Below, piece by piece: positions 40,648 to 49,622 of a DNA stretch of 64,000 nucleotides (the first letter of the stretch is position 1; each line of letters opens with the position of its first letter). The translations under genes and the position numbers were made by a program. The notes beneath the pieces were generated by a model, which was given only the letters and a program-made list of their open reading frames with translations, was not told where the DNA came from and searched no databases. Source of the DNA: Mycolicibacterium tusciae JS617 (GTDB lineage: Bacteria > Actinomycetota > Actinomycetes > Mycobacteriales > Mycobacteriaceae); the NCBI RefSeq assembly GCF_000243415.2, contig NZ_KI912270.1, positions 868,001 through 932,000 on the forward strand, in the 5' to 3' direction.

Positions 40648-41706
40648 GTGACCGACGTCAGCGTGCGGGCGGTCGTCGAAAACCGGGGCGTGGACCTCGA
40701 ATTCGCGGTTGCCGCTTCAGAGGTACTCGCCGTCCTCGGCCCGAACGGCGCCGGTAAGTCGACGGCCGTTCAGGTGATCGCCGGCTTGGTTCGCCCCGAC
40801 GACGGCGTCGTTCGTGTCGGCGACCGCGTGCTGACCGACACGGCCGCGGGCACGCATATCGCCACCCATGACCGTCAGGTCGGCCTGCTGCTGCAGGACC
40901 CGCTGCTGTTCCCGCATCTGAGCGTCGCCGCCAACGTCGCGTTCTCGCCGCGCAGCTCGCGGGCGGATGCAGCACGCTGGCTGGAGGAGGTCGAGGCAGC
41001 CGACCTCGCCGACCGCATGCCCCGACAGCTCTCAGGAGGGCAGGCGCAGCGGATCGCGCTGGCGCGCGCATTGGCCGCCGAGCCAGATGTGCTGCTCCTC
41101 GACGAGCCGCTGGCCGGCTTGGACGTGGGCGCCGCGGCCGCGATGCGCAAACTGCTGAGCCGGGTGCTTGTCCGTGGGGGCCGATCGGCGGTGCTGATCA
41201 CCCACGACCTGGTTGACGTGCTCACCCTCGCCGATCGGGTGCTGGTCTTGGAGGCGGGAAGAACCGCTGAAATAGGTTCCACTGCAGGCATTTTGGCTGC
41301 ACCTCGCAGCAAGTTCGGTGCGCGGTTCGCCGGGGTGAACCTGGTCGCTGGGATCGCGGGTCCCGACGGTGTGCTGACGACACCGTCGGGCGTGCCCTGG
41401 CACGGAGTCTCTGCGCCCGACACCGTATCCGGCGGGTCGACGGTGGCATTGTTCTCACCAGCCGCGGTCGCTGTGTACCGGGACAAACCGCACGGCAGCC
41501 CCCGCAACACCGTGGAAGTGACCATCGCCGAACTCACCAGCCACGGGCCCGCCATCCGCATCCGCGCCGAGGAGCAATCGGACGGCGCGCCGGGCTTGGC
41601 CGCCGACATCACCGCCGGCTCGGCCGCCGAATTGCGACTGACGTCGGGGGAGCGCGTTTACTTCTCGGTGAAGGCGCAGGAGGTCACGCTGCTTCCGAGC
41701 CCGTAA
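40648..41706 (+). CDS. modC: Molybdate ABC transporter ATP-binding protein
   Basis: 352-aa ATPase. Walker A GPNGAGKST at residues 31-39, signature LSGGQAQRIALARAL near 127, Walker B LLLDEPLAGLD and the switch-His region VLITHD. The C-terminal ~80 residues form a TOBE/Mop-like regulatory domain (TVEVTIAELTSHGPAIRIRA; SGERVYFSVKAQEVTLLP), typical of ModC. GTG 40648 starts it. Confidence 0.94.
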   Translation: MTDVSVRAVVENRGVDLEFAVAASEVLAVLGPNGAGKSTAVQVIAGLVRPDDGVVRVGDRVLTDTAAGTHIATHDRQVGLLLQDPLLFPHLSVAANVAFSPRSSRADAARWLEEVEAADLADRMPRQLSGGQAQRIALARALAAEPDVLLLDEPLAGLDVGAAAAMRKLLSRVLVRGGRSAVLITHDLVDVLTLADRVLVLEAGRTAEIGSTAGILAAPRSKFGARFAGVNLVAGIAGPDGVLTTPSGVPWHGVSAPDTVSGGSTVALFSPAAVAVYRDKPHGSPRNTVEVTIAELTSHGPAIRIRAEEQSDGAPGLAADITAGSAAELRLTSGERVYFSVKAQEVTLLPSP

Positions 41707-41895
41707 CGGTGCGGCTCATCGGCGCGATTTACCGACTGATCGCCGCCGACAGCCAGCGCACGCCGCCGTGAGCGCAACCCGCGCCACGCGTGGATGCCTT
41801 GTCGTCTCAGCAATCAGCTATTGCCGTGCCTTCCTTGCGGTTTATCACTCACAGCAATGTCACAATTTAGCACTTTTGGAGCAACTCGCACTTGC

Positions 41896-41919
41896 GTCAC
41901 GGCGGTAACACGGTAGTTT
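41896..41919 (+). promoter_or_regulatory. apa promoter region
   Basis: A TAGTTT -10-like hexamer (41914-41919) ends 7 nt before the apa ATG, which has no Shine-Dalgarno, so the mRNA may be leaderless or nearly so. Direct repeats GTCACG (41896) and GTAACA (41905), 9 nt apart, sit just upstream, with a third, GTCACA, at 41859. They look like binding sites of a response regulator such as MtrA, but that is a guess. Confidence 0.35.
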
Positions 41920-41926
41920 CTTCCCC

Positions 41927-43015
41927 ATGAATGAGCGAGACGCGATACGCGAACACCGCAAGGGCCTCTCAAAGTCGCTGACGATTGCGGCGCTGACCGG
42001 CGTGACCGCGATCGCGCTCGCACTGCCTTCGATCGCGCAGGCGCAGCCCGAGCCCACACCGACGCCACCGCCGCCACCGACCGGCAATACGTTCATGCAG
42101 GGTCCGCCTCCTCCGCCGGCCGACCCCAACGCGCCTCCGCCGCCGCCTCCGCCGCCGGGAGCCCCGGTGCCGCCGCCTGCGCCCGCTGATCCGAACGCGC
42201 CGCCGCCTCCGCCGGCTGATCCGAATGCGCCGCCGCCTCCGCTGGCTGATCCGAACGCGCCGCCGCCTCCGCCGCCCGCCGATCCGGGCCGCGTCGACAA
42301 CGCGGCCGGGGGCCTGAGCTACGTGGTCCCTGCGGGATGGAAGGTTTCGGATTCCACCCAGCTGTCGTACGGCCAGGCGCTGTTGACCAAGATCGCCCCG
42401 GAAGGTGCGGAGCCGCCGAACGACACGAGCGTTCTGCTCGGACGGCTCGATCTGAAGCTGTTCGCGGGCGCCGAAACCGACAACACCAAGGCCGCCCAGC
42501 GGCTGGCGTCGGATATGGGCGAGTTCTTCATGCCCTTCCCCGGCACCCGGATGAATCAGGAAACGATTCCGCTCGACGCCGCTGGCATGCCGGGTGTCGC
42601 GTCCTACTACGAGGTGAAGTTCACCGACACCAACAAGCCCACCGGTCAGATCTGGGCCGGTGTCGTGGGTGAGCCGGTCGAACCCGGTACCCCGCGGGGC
42701 CAGCGCACCCCGCAGCGCTGGTTCGTCGTCTGGCTTGGGACCGACGCCAACCCGATTCCCAAGGACGAGGCAGCCATTCTCGCCAATTCGATCCGGCCTT
42801 ACGCCCCACCTTTGGCTCCGCCGCCGCCGCCTCCAGGCACTCCGCCTCCGCCTGCCGATCCGAACGCGCCGCCGCCTCCGCCCGCTGATCCGAACGCGCC
42901 GCCGCCTCCGCCCGCTGATCCGAACGCGCCGCCGCCTCCGCCTGCGCCTGCGGCCGTCGGAGTGCCCGTGCCGGTGGCACCGGAGGATGCGCCAGGAATG
43001 CTGCCCCCCGGCTGA
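41927..43015 (+). CDS. apa: Alanine-proline-rich secreted glycoprotein Apa (fibronectin-attachment protein)
   Basis: 362-aa exported protein of the Apa/MPT32/FAP family, an O-mannosylated surface antigen that binds fibronectin. Signal peptide about residues 1-39 (LTIAALTGVTAIALALPSIA). A Pro-rich head (ADPNAPPPPP repeats), a central folded FAP domain (GGLSYVVPAGWKVSDSTQLS to KDEAAILANSIRPY) and a second Pro-rich tail follow. The old name modD comes only from its place after modC; it is not a transporter part. Repeat arrays in head and tail have a 30-bp period. Confidence 0.95.
   Translation: MNERDAIREHRKGLSKSLTIAALTGVTAIALALPSIAQAQPEPTPTPPPPPTGNTFMQGPPPPPADPNAPPPPPPPPGAPVPPPAPADPNAPPPPPADPNAPPPPLADPNAPPPPPPADPGRVDNAAGGLSYVVPAGWKVSDSTQLSYGQALLTKIAPEGAEPPNDTSVLLGRLDLKLFAGAETDNTKAAQRLASDMGEFFMPFPGTRMNQETIPLDAAGMPGVASYYEVKFTDTNKPTGQIWAGVVGEPVEPGTPRGQRTPQRWFVVWLGTDANPIPKDEAAILANSIRPYAPPLAPPPPPPGTPPPPADPNAPPPPPADPNAPPPPPADPNAPPPPPAPAAVGVPVPVAPEDAPGMLPPG
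42185..42274 (+). repeat. 30-bp tandem repeat in the apa N-terminal region
   Basis: Three copies of a 30-bp unit (start GCTGATCCGAACGCGCCGCC) with few base changes, each encoding ADPNAPPPPP or a close variant. Likely length-variable between strains. Confidence 0.9.
42851..42940 (+). repeat. 30-bp tandem repeat in the apa C-terminal region
   Basis: Three copies of nearly the same 30-bp unit (CCCGCTGATCCGAACGCGCC plus 10 nt) encoding PADPNAPPPP. The last two copies are identical. Same coding content as the N-terminal array, so the two arrays can exchange by recombination. Confidence 0.9.
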
Positions 43016-43068
43016 CCGCCGGGTGCACGCCGCGGGGTCGGACCCGAAATCTAACTGTCAGTTGGCGT

Positions 43069-43320
43069 TCAGGGGCCGACCCGCGGTGGCTGGGCGCTGC
43101 CCACGTTGACGATGAAGCAGTTGGTCCCGCCGAACCCGAGCACTCCCGTGGACTGGCAGCGCTCGAAGTTGCCGTCGGGCGCGACCGGTCCGTCGCAGAT
43201 CTCGCCGCCGCCCCACGGCGTCCAGCCCGCCTGACATCCGGCGTTCGCCGGAGCAGCCAGGGCGACGGCGACACCGCTGGCCGCCAGCGCACTGATCGTC
43301 ACTGCAACAAGTGTTTTCAT
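43069..43320 (-). CDS. Small secreted four-cysteine protein
   Basis: 83-aa protein with a clear signal peptide (about residues 1-27, ending APANA). The mature ~56-residue protein has four Cys (29, 42, 55, 68) that could form two disulfides, and a Gly/Trp-rich sequence (AGWTPWGGGEICDGPVAPDG). It resembles a family of small mycobacterial exported proteins sharing the CDGPV/I element; function unknown. It is convergent with apa, 53 bp between stops. Confidence 0.85.
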   Translation of the reverse strand: MKTLVAVTISALAASGVAVALAAPANAGCQAGWTPWGGGEICDGPVAPDGNFERCQSTGVLGFGGTNCFIVNVGSAQPPRVGP

Positions 43321-43565
43321 ATCTCCACCTCTCCCTGCGGTACCGATACAGAGACCGGCGCGTGGCCGTCTTGTGCGCGTCTACGCTCGGACGCGTTATT
43401 TCCAGGTTATGCGCTCGTGACCGATTGGGAACCGGGAATCCACGCCGTATTGACGACAGCCGATCTTGACCGTGGTAGCCGCCGAATCGTTACCCACGTG
43501 CGGTATATCTCAAGGTGGCCCGGCGGCTGCGCTGAGCCACGGGCAGCGATTGGCAGGAGATCCTG

Positions 43566-43871
43566 ATGGACATCATTGCGGCTACTGAATTCCTCGGAGA
43601 ACGGTCCACAACGCTCACCAGCGTCGGCTGGATCGGCTACATCATCATCGGAGCGCTCGCCGGCTGGATCGGCGGAAAGATCGTCAAGGGCAGCGGATCC
43701 GGGATTCTGATGAACATCGTGATCGGCGTCATCGGCGCCTTGATCGGTGGCTTCCTCCTCAGCTTCTGGTTCGACACCGCCGAAGGTGGCTGGTGGTTCA
43801 CGTTCTTCACCGCGATTCTCGGATCGGTGATCCTGCTGTGGCTCGTTAGCCTGGTGCAGAAAAAGACCTAG
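43566..43871 (+). CDS. GlsB/YeaQ/YmgE-family small membrane protein (Rv1861-like)
   Basis: 101-aa membrane protein with three transmembrane helices and the glycine-rich family pattern IIIGALAGWIGGKIVKGSGS, then IVIGVIGALIGGFLL. Family members are stress-associated in other bacteria; exact role unknown. ATG 43566 follows AGGAGA. The 245-bp divergent gap upstream (43321-43565) should hold promoters for this gene and for the secreted protein; no other feature is visible in it. Confidence 0.9.
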   Translation: MDIIAATEFLGERSTTLTSVGWIGYIIIGALAGWIGGKIVKGSGSGILMNIVIGVIGALIGGFLLSFWFDTAEGGWWFTFFTAILGSVILLWLVSLVQKKT

Positions 43872-43886
43872 CGTCACGATGGGGTG

Positions 43887-44918
43887 ATGACCACCCCAAC
43901 CATGAAGGCATGGCGGGTCCGCCGGCCGGGGCCCATGAACACTCGGCCGCTGGAGCACGTCACGACTGAGGTACCCCGGCCCGCGCCCGGCGAACTTCTC
44001 GTCGCGGTTCGAGCATGTGGCGTGTGCCGCACCGACCTTCACGTTGCCGAGGGCGACCTGCCGGTGCACCGCCCCGGAGTGATTCCGGGCCACGAAGTCG
44101 TGGCTGAAGTCATCCAAATAGGCCCCGAAGGAGGCCCGACAACCCAGGCCGGTGAGTTCGCGGTCGGCGACCGGGTGGGAATCGCGTGGCTGCGATACAC
44201 ATGTGGCCGGTGCAAGTTCTGTGGGAGCGGCAACGAGAACCTGTGCCCGGAATCTCGCTACACCGGGTGGGACGCCGACGGGGGATACGCCGAATTCGCC
44301 ACCGTCCCAGCGACTTACGCGCACCCTCTGCCGGATCGGTACTCCGACACGGAGTTGGCGCCGCTGTTATGCGCCGGTATCATCGGCTATCGCGCACTGC
44401 TGCGCGCCGAACTGCCTGCAGGCGGGAGGCTGGGCATCTACGGGTTCGGAGGAAGCGCACACCTCACCGCGCAGGTGGCACTGGCACAAGGCGCCGAAGT
44501 GCACGTGATGACGCGCGGCGATAAGGCAAAGGAATTGGCGTCGTCGTTAGGTGCTGCGTCGGTGCAGGGCGCCGATGACCGTCCGCCGGTGGCGCTGGAC
44601 TCCGCGATTCTCTTCGCCCCGGTCGGTGATCTGGTGCTGCCCGCACTCGAGGCGCTGGACCGCGGCGGCACCCTGGCCGTGGCCGGTATCCACCTCTCTG
44701 ACATCCCGCCGATGAACTACCAGCGCCACCTCTTTCAGGAGCGCCAGTTGCGGTCGGTGGCATCGAACACCCGCGCCGACGCCCGCGAATTCCTTGCCTT
44801 TGCCGGCAGCCATCACCTGGAGGTGACGACTCCGCGGTACCCGTTGGGCAAGGCCGACGATGCGCTGACCGACCTCGCCGAGGGCCGCATCTCGGGTGCG
44901 GCGGTACTGGTGATTTAG
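43887..44918 (+). CDS. adhA: Zinc-dependent alcohol dehydrogenase AdhA
   Basis: Medium-chain, zinc-dependent alcohol dehydrogenase of about 343 aa. Catalytic zinc ligands lie in [14 protein letters not shown] and GHE of [11 protein letters not shown]; the structural-zinc cysteines are in [15 protein letters not shown]. The nucleotide motif [14 protein letters not shown] departs from GxGxxG (GFGGSA). GTG 43884 or ATG 43887 could start it. The TAG stop overlaps the convergent gene's TAA by 4 nt (TTAG). Physiological alcohol unknown. Confidence 0.93.
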   Translation: MTTPTMKAWRVRRPGPMNTRPLEHVTTEVPRPAPGELLVAVRACGVCRTDLHVAEGDLPVHRPGVIPGHEVVAEVIQIGPEGGPTTQAGEFAVGDRVGIAWLRYTCGRCKFCGSGNENLCPESRYTGWDADGGYAEFATVPATYAHPLPDRYSDTELAPLLCAGIIGYRALLRAELPAGGRLGIYGFGGSAHLTAQVALAQGAEVHVMTRGDKAKELASSLGAASVQGADDRPPVALDSAILFAPVGDLVLPALEALDRGGTLAVAGIHLSDIPPMNYQRHLFQERQLRSVASNTRADAREFLAFAGSHHLEVTTPRYPLGKADDALTDLAEGRISGAAVLVI

Positions 44919-45406
44919 AGCGCAGCCAGGGCGGCGCCGAGCCGGCCCCGCAGGTCGCCGCGCCCGTACCGATAGAGCGGACCTGTTCCGTCGCCCAGGA
45001 TCTGGCGCAACCGCGCCATTCCGCGCGCGCTCACCGGCCGCGGTGAGTGCAGCCGCAGCGCGATCGCGTTGATCACGTCCTCGGCCGCCGCGATATTGGG
45101 GACATTCAGCGCCACCCGTGATGACAGCAGTACGCGGCGGTCGCGGGCATCGGCCACCGTCGCGCGTAACGACCGTGCGATTGCCTCCCGTTCCGCGCTC
45201 GATGTCAGACGCGCCTCATGCGCGGCCAGCGCACTGCCCGCCGGTGCGGGCACCCCGACGGCAAGAAGGCCGTCGAGCCGGCCGGCCCGAAGTCGCGCGA
45301 TCAGCCGTGACCTCATTGAGGGCCGTGGCATCGCGTCGGTCCGGATTGCGGCGGTGACGTGGGAAAAACTGGGAAGAACTTCGGCTGGAATCTTGTTGTC
45401 AGCCAT
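44915..45406 (-). CDS. Hypothetical basic protein
   Basis: 163-aa soluble, Arg/Ala-rich protein with no motif I recognise. Predicted mostly helical; a conserved-looking part is [23 protein letters not shown] 45406 is the start. It is divergently placed from the CGNR zinc-finger gene, and the 122-bp gap carries a large inverted repeat. It may thus be a target of that putative regulator. Convergent with adhA. Confidence 0.8.
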   Translation of the reverse strand: MADNKIPAEVLPSFSHVTAAIRTDAMPRPSMRSRLIARLRAGRLDGLLAVGVPAPAGSALAAHEARLTSSAEREAIARSLRATVADARDRRVLLSSRVALNVPNIAAAEDVINAIALRLHSPRPVSARGMARLRQILGDGTGPLYRYGRGDLRGRLGAALAAL

Positions 45407-45472
45407 GGATATCTACCTCTTTGCCGGGTTTCGGCATTTGCTTTCTACTATGACTATCTATCACGTTACAAC

Positions 45473-45512
45473 GGTCACGCATGACCAGTCAAGTTGATAT
45501 ACCGGTCATGCG
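45473..45512. promoter_or_regulatory. Inverted-repeat operator candidate between the hypothetical and CGNR genes
   Basis: CGCATGACC (45478-45486) and GGTCATGCG (45504-45512) are perfect 9-nt arms with a 17-nt spacer. A nested GGTCA-N4-TGACC occurs at 45473-45486. The site lies between the divergent starts (45406 and 45529), suited to autoregulation. Confidence 0.6.
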
Positions 45513-45528
45513 AACTTACAGTGGAGTC

Positions 45529-46119
45529 ATGGTTGCCGAACCGACGCGTTGGCTTGCCGACGACGAACCCAAGCCAGCGCCCGGACCGCTGCTTCGGGTT
45601 CAAGCGTTGGTGAACACCGTCGAGCTCCCCACTGGGCCGGACAGACTCGCGGACACCGAGGATGCCCGCCCGTGGCTGATCGACAACGAGCTGTTGGCAT
45701 CTGACGCCGCCCTCGATGACGCCGACCTGCCGCTGCTGCGTGATGTGCGCGAGGCGCTGCGCGCACTGTTGATGCACAACAGCGGTGGGCCGCCGCCGAC
45801 GGAGGCGGACTTGGCGCCGCTTCGTGTGGTGGCCGCCGGCGGCGCCGCGCGCGCCGAATTCAACAGTGACGGCGTGGTACGACTCGCGGCGGCCGGTGAT
45901 TCGCTGGCCGAGCGCCTGGTCGAGCTGGTCTTGATCATGCGCGACGCACAACACGACGGCAGTTGGGCGCGTCTGAAGGTCTGCGCGAACGACGAATGTC
46001 GGTGGGCGTTTTACGACCGGTCCCGCAACCACGGCGGAACCTGGTGCGAGATGTCCGCGTGCGGGAACAAGCTCAAGAACCGTGAGTTCCGCGCCCGGCG
46101 CCGAAGGGCGAGCGGCTGA
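45529..46119 (+). CDS. CGNR zinc-finger (ABATE-domain) putative transcriptional regulator
   Basis: 196-aa protein of the ABATE/CGNR family, often described as stress-activated regulators. The N-terminal ABATE-like domain is followed by a C-terminal zinc finger with two CxxxxC pairs: CANDEC and CEMSAC, continuing GNKLKNREFRARRR (CGNR-type with Lys as fourth residue). ATG 45529, preceded by GGAG, is preferred to 45481, because the longer start would place the operator repeat inside the coding region. Target genes unknown. Confidence 0.88.
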   Translation: MVAEPTRWLADDEPKPAPGPLLRVQALVNTVELPTGPDRLADTEDARPWLIDNELLASDAALDDADLPLLRDVREALRALLMHNSGGPPPTEADLAPLRVVAAGGAARAEFNSDGVVRLAAAGDSLAERLVELVLIMRDAQHDGSWARLKVCANDECRWAFYDRSRNHGGTWCEMSACGNKLKNREFRARRRRASG

Positions 46120-46210
46120 TGGCCGGGGCGAGCGAAGCGACGGGAAGGATGGCCGGGGCGAGCGAAGCGACGGGAAGGATGGCCGGGGCGAGCGAAGCGA
46201 CGGGAAGGAT
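46118..46210 (+). repeat. 30-bp minisatellite in the CGNR/CPBP convergent gap
   Basis: Three perfect copies of a 30-bp unit (GATGGCCGGGGCGAGCGAAG plus 10 nt) at 46118, 46148 and 46178, beginning in the CGNR stop codon and ending 8 nt before the CPBP stop. It fills nearly the whole gap. Possibly a locus of variable copy number like mycobacterial VNTRs. Confidence 0.97.
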
Positions 46211-46218
46211 TCCTTCAG

Positions 46219-46983
46219 TCAGGTCGACAGATGCCACACCAGAGCGGCGGCCAGCGCACCCAAGCCGTTGAGCGACCAGTGCAGGGCGATCGGTGCGATC
46301 AGACTCCCGCTGCGCCTGCGCAGCCAGGTGAACACGAAGCCGGCGAAAGCCGTGGCCGCTACCGCAAGGACGACACCGGCCACCGTGCCAAGCAGCCCGC
46401 CGCCGAATATGCGGGTGAACCCGACGTTACTGCTGGTCAGGCCGAATGAGGTCGCGATATGCCAGAGGCCGAAAAGCAACGAGCCCGCCGCCGCGACGCC
46501 CCGCCAGCCCCATGCACGGTCGAGCGCACCGTGCAGTACGCCACGGAACGCCAACTCCTCGGGGATCACCGTCTGCAGCGGAATGATGATCATCGACGCG
46601 AGCAACGCACCGGAGATCGTCGCGTAGTTGTTGTTCATGAACATCGGCCGCGTCCACGGCAGCAATGCGCCGATCGCGATCACCGAGACCACCAGTGCGA
46701 CGGCGGCCAGGGCGTAGCCCGCACCGGAGCGCCAGTGCTCCCTGCCCAGACCCAACTCGGTCCAGCCCAGGCCGCGCGAACGCACGAGAAGCAGGAGGCC
46801 GACGGCGGCCGCGGGAACCGTGGCGAAACTGGCCAACGGGGTGGTGAAGTGTGCGATCAGATTGGTGAGCGCGAGGACCACCACGACCACGGCGATATCC
46901 GCGTAGATGCGGAAGTGATGAAGTGCGGACAATTGTTCGATCAGCGGGTGTGGAGGCTCTGCTACCAGCGCTTGATCCGACAC
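46219..46983 (-). CDS. CPBP-family intramembrane metalloprotease (Rv1863c-like)
   Basis: 254-aa multi-pass membrane protein of the CPBP/Abi family. The catalytic EE is at 142-143 in PEELAFRGVL, with the later motif LLFGLWHIATSFGL (FxxxH-type) and HWSLNGLGA near the C-terminus. GTG 46983 is chosen, giving the length known for the tuberculosis protein; the frame stays open far upstream but without coding character. Substrate unknown. Confidence 0.9.
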   Translation of the reverse strand: MSDQALVAEPPHPLIEQLSALHHFRIYADIAVVVVVLALTNLIAHFTTPLASFATVPAAAVGLLLLVRSRGLGWTELGLGREHWRSGAGYALAAVALVVSVIAIGALLPWTRPMFMNNNYATISGALLASMIIIPLQTVIPEELAFRGVLHGALDRAWGWRGVAAAGSLLFGLWHIATSFGLTSSNVGFTRIFGGGLLGTVAGVVLAVAATAFAGFVFTWLRRRSGSLIAPIALHWSLNGLGALAAALVWHLST

Positions 46984-47118
46984 GGATGACGATTCTACCG
47001 GCTTTCGCTGAGCATCTCCTGAGACAGCGACCGCACCTCGCCCATCGGGCATAACGTGAACGACCGGCGTTAGATGGGTATCCGAAACCCGACCCCGACG
47101 CGACAGGAGCATGGTGCG

Positions 47119-49593
47119 ATGACCACAAAGTCCGGTTTGACGCACACCTGGCCTTCCGCCGAATCGCACTCGCTGAGCAACGAGACGCTCGCCCAGATCG
47201 ACGGTTGGTGGCGCGCCGCGAACTACCTGTCTGTGGGTCAGATCTATCTGCTGGCCAACCCGCTGCTGAAAACACCGCTGTCGCGCGATGATGTCAAACC
47301 TCGGCTGCTCGGTCATTGGGGAACCACGCCCGGCCTGAACTTCTTGTACGCGCACCTCAACAGGGTCATCAAGGAGCGTGGGCAGTCGACCATGTACATC
47401 ACCGGGCCCGGACACGGCGGTCCCGGACTGGTCGCCAACGCCTACCTCGACGGCACGTACTCGGACGTGTACTCCGAGATCACCCAGGACACCGAGGGCA
47501 TTCGGCGGTTGTTCCGCCAGTTCTCCTTCCCCGGCGGCATCCCGTCGCACGTTGCGCCGGAAACACCGGGCTCCATCCACGAAGGTGGAGAGCTCGGGTA
47601 TGCGCTCTCGCACGCGTACGGCGCCGCGTTCGACAACCCGGACCTGTTGGTCGCAGCGGTCGTCGGCGACGGCGAGGCCGAGACCGGCGCGCTCGCGACG
47701 AGTTGGCATTCGAACAAGTTCGCCAACCCCGCCAAAGACGGGGTGGTGCTACCGATCCTGCACCTCAATGGCTACAAGATCGCCAATCCGACGGTTCTGG
47801 ATCGCATACCCACCGATGAACTTCGAAGCCTGATGGTCGGCTACGGCCACCACCCCTACTTCTTCGAGGCGAACGAAGGCGACGACATCGCCGACGCACA
47901 TCGGCGGTTCGCATCGTTGCTCGATGAGGTGCTCAACGAGATTTCGGAGATCAAGGCCAGAGCGGTCGAGGGCGATGAGCGGCGGCCGGCGTGGCCGATG
48001 ATCGTCTTCCGCAGCCCGAAGGGATGGACTGGCCCGGATTACATCGACGGAAAGAAGACCACGGGATCCTGGCGCGCACATCAGGTTCCGCTAGCCAGCG
48101 CCCGCGATACACCTGAGCATCTGCAAGTGCTCGCCGACTGGTTGGGTTCCTATCGGCCCGATGAACTGTTTGACGAGGACGGCAAACTCGATCCTGCCAT
48201 CGCAGAACTCGCACCGGATGGCGCGCTCCGAATGAGCGACAATCCGCACACCAACGGCGGAATGTTGTTGAAAGATCTGCGACTGCCCGACTTTCGGAAG
48301 TTCGGCGTGGACGTACCCGCGCCGGGTGCGACCATCGCCGAGGCGACCAAGGTGCTCGGCCAGTGGCTCACTGAAGTGATTCGCCTCAACCCTGACAACT
48401 TTCGGATCTTCGGCCCCGACGAGACCGCATCGAACCGCCTTCAACCCGTGTTCGATGCGACCGCCAAACAATGGAACGCCGACTTCGTCGGTCCGGAAGT
48501 GGACGAGCACCTCGCCCGCGCAGGGCGCGTCGTCGAGATGCTGTCCGAGCACCAGTGCCAGGGTTGGCTCGAGGGATACTTGCTGACCGGCCGGCACGGT
48601 CTTTTCAATTGCTACGAGGCGTTCATCCACATCATCGACTCCATGGTCAACCAGCACGCCAAATGGCTGAAGGTTACCAACCACATACCGTGGCGCCGAC
48701 CGATCGCCAGCCTGAATTACCTGCTGTCAAGCCATGTTTGGCGACAGGACCATAACGGCTTCAGTCATCAGGATCCCGGCTTCATCGACCACGTCGTCAA
48801 CAAGCGGGCCGAGATCGTCAGGGTGTACCTGCCTCCGGACGCAAACACCCTGCTGTCTACCTACGACCACTGTCTGCGCTCCCGCCAATACGTGAACGTC
48901 GTGGTGGCGGGCAAGCAGCCCCACCCCAATTTCCTCACCATGCAGGAGGCGATCGCGCATTGCACCAGGGGACTGGGCATTTGGGAATGGGCAAGCACCG
49001 AAGAAGTCGGTACCGACCCGGACGTCGTCATCGCGACCGCAGGGGACGTGCCGACACTGGAGGGTCTCGCGGCTGTCGACTTGCTGAGGCAGCACCTGCC
49101 CGACCTGAAGGTGCGCTTCGTCAACGTCGTCGACCTGATGCGCCTGCAGGACGAAACCGAGCACCCGCACGGTCTGTCGAATCGCGCATTCGACATGATC
49201 TTCACTCGCGACAAGCCGGTGATCTTCGCCTATCACGGTTATCCGTGGCTGATCCATCGGCTCATCTATCGCCGCGACGGCGCCAACAACGTGCACGTGC
49301 GGGGCTACAAGGAAGAGGGAACCACAACCACCCCATTCGACATGGTCATGCTCAACGACCTCGACCGGTTCCACCTGGTGATCGACGTGATCGACCGGGT
49401 GCCGTTCCTGCAGTCGCGATGCGCGACGCTGCGTCAGCGCATGGTCGACATGAGGATCACCGCCCGCCAGTACACCCGTGAGCACGGCGACGACCTCCCT
49501 GAGGTGCGCGACTGGGTGTGGCCCGACGCGCGCAAGTTGGCTGGGCAGACGAATATCGCCGCGACCGCCGCGACCGGAGGCGACAACGAGTAG
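47119..49593 (+). CDS. xfp: Xylulose-5-phosphate/fructose-6-phosphate phosphoketolase
   Basis: ThDP-dependent enzyme (824 aa) splitting xylulose-5-P (or fructose-6-P) with phosphate into acetyl-phosphate and a triose- or tetrose-phosphate. Family landmarks: [40 protein letters not shown], the ThDP motif VGDGEAETG and [19 protein letters not shown] 47119 follows GGAG by 9 nt and is preferred to the in-frame ATG 47074. No acetate kinase gene is beside it. I recall no copy in the tuberculosis equivalent of this locus. Confidence 0.96.
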   Translation: MTTKSGLTHTWPSAESHSLSNETLAQIDGWWRAANYLSVGQIYLLANPLLKTPLSRDDVKPRLLGHWGTTPGLNFLYAHLNRVIKERGQSTMYITGPGHGGPGLVANAYLDGTYSDVYSEITQDTEGIRRLFRQFSFPGGIPSHVAPETPGSIHEGGELGYALSHAYGAAFDNPDLLVAAVVGDGEAETGALATSWHSNKFANPAKDGVVLPILHLNGYKIANPTVLDRIPTDELRSLMVGYGHHPYFFEANEGDDIADAHRRFASLLDEVLNEISEIKARAVEGDERRPAWPMIVFRSPKGWTGPDYIDGKKTTGSWRAHQVPLASARDTPEHLQVLADWLGSYRPDELFDEDGKLDPAIAELAPDGALRMSDNPHTNGGMLLKDLRLPDFRKFGVDVPAPGATIAEATKVLGQWLTEVIRLNPDNFRIFGPDETASNRLQPVFDATAKQWNADFVGPEVDEHLARAGRVVEMLSEHQCQGWLEGYLLTGRHGLFNCYEAFIHIIDSMVNQHAKWLKVTNHIPWRRPIASLNYLLSSHVWRQDHNGFSHQDPGFIDHVVNKRAEIVRVYLPPDANTLLSTYDHCLRSRQYVNVVVAGKQPHPNFLTMQEAIAHCTRGLGIWEWASTEEVGTDPDVVIATAGDVPTLEGLAAVDLLRQHLPDLKVRFVNVVDLMRLQDETEHPHGLSNRAFDMIFTRDKPVIFAYHGYPWLIHRLIYRRDGANNVHVRGYKEEGTTTTPFDMVMLNDLDRFHLVIDVIDRVPFLQSRCATLRQRMVDMRITARQYTREHGDDLPEVRDWVWPDARKLAGQTNIAATAATGGDNE

Positions 49594-49622
49594 TCGCGAA
49601 TGCACGCACTACCCTGTCGGTC

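Noticed and set aside
43016..43085. Terminator hairpin after apa
   Set aside because: CCGCGGGGTCGG and CCGACCCGCGG can pair with one bulge, but the loop is long and one arm lies inside the next gene; too weak to call.
46118..46210. CRISPR array reading of the 30-bp repeats
   Set aside because: The repeats are directly adjacent with no spacers, and no cas gene is present.
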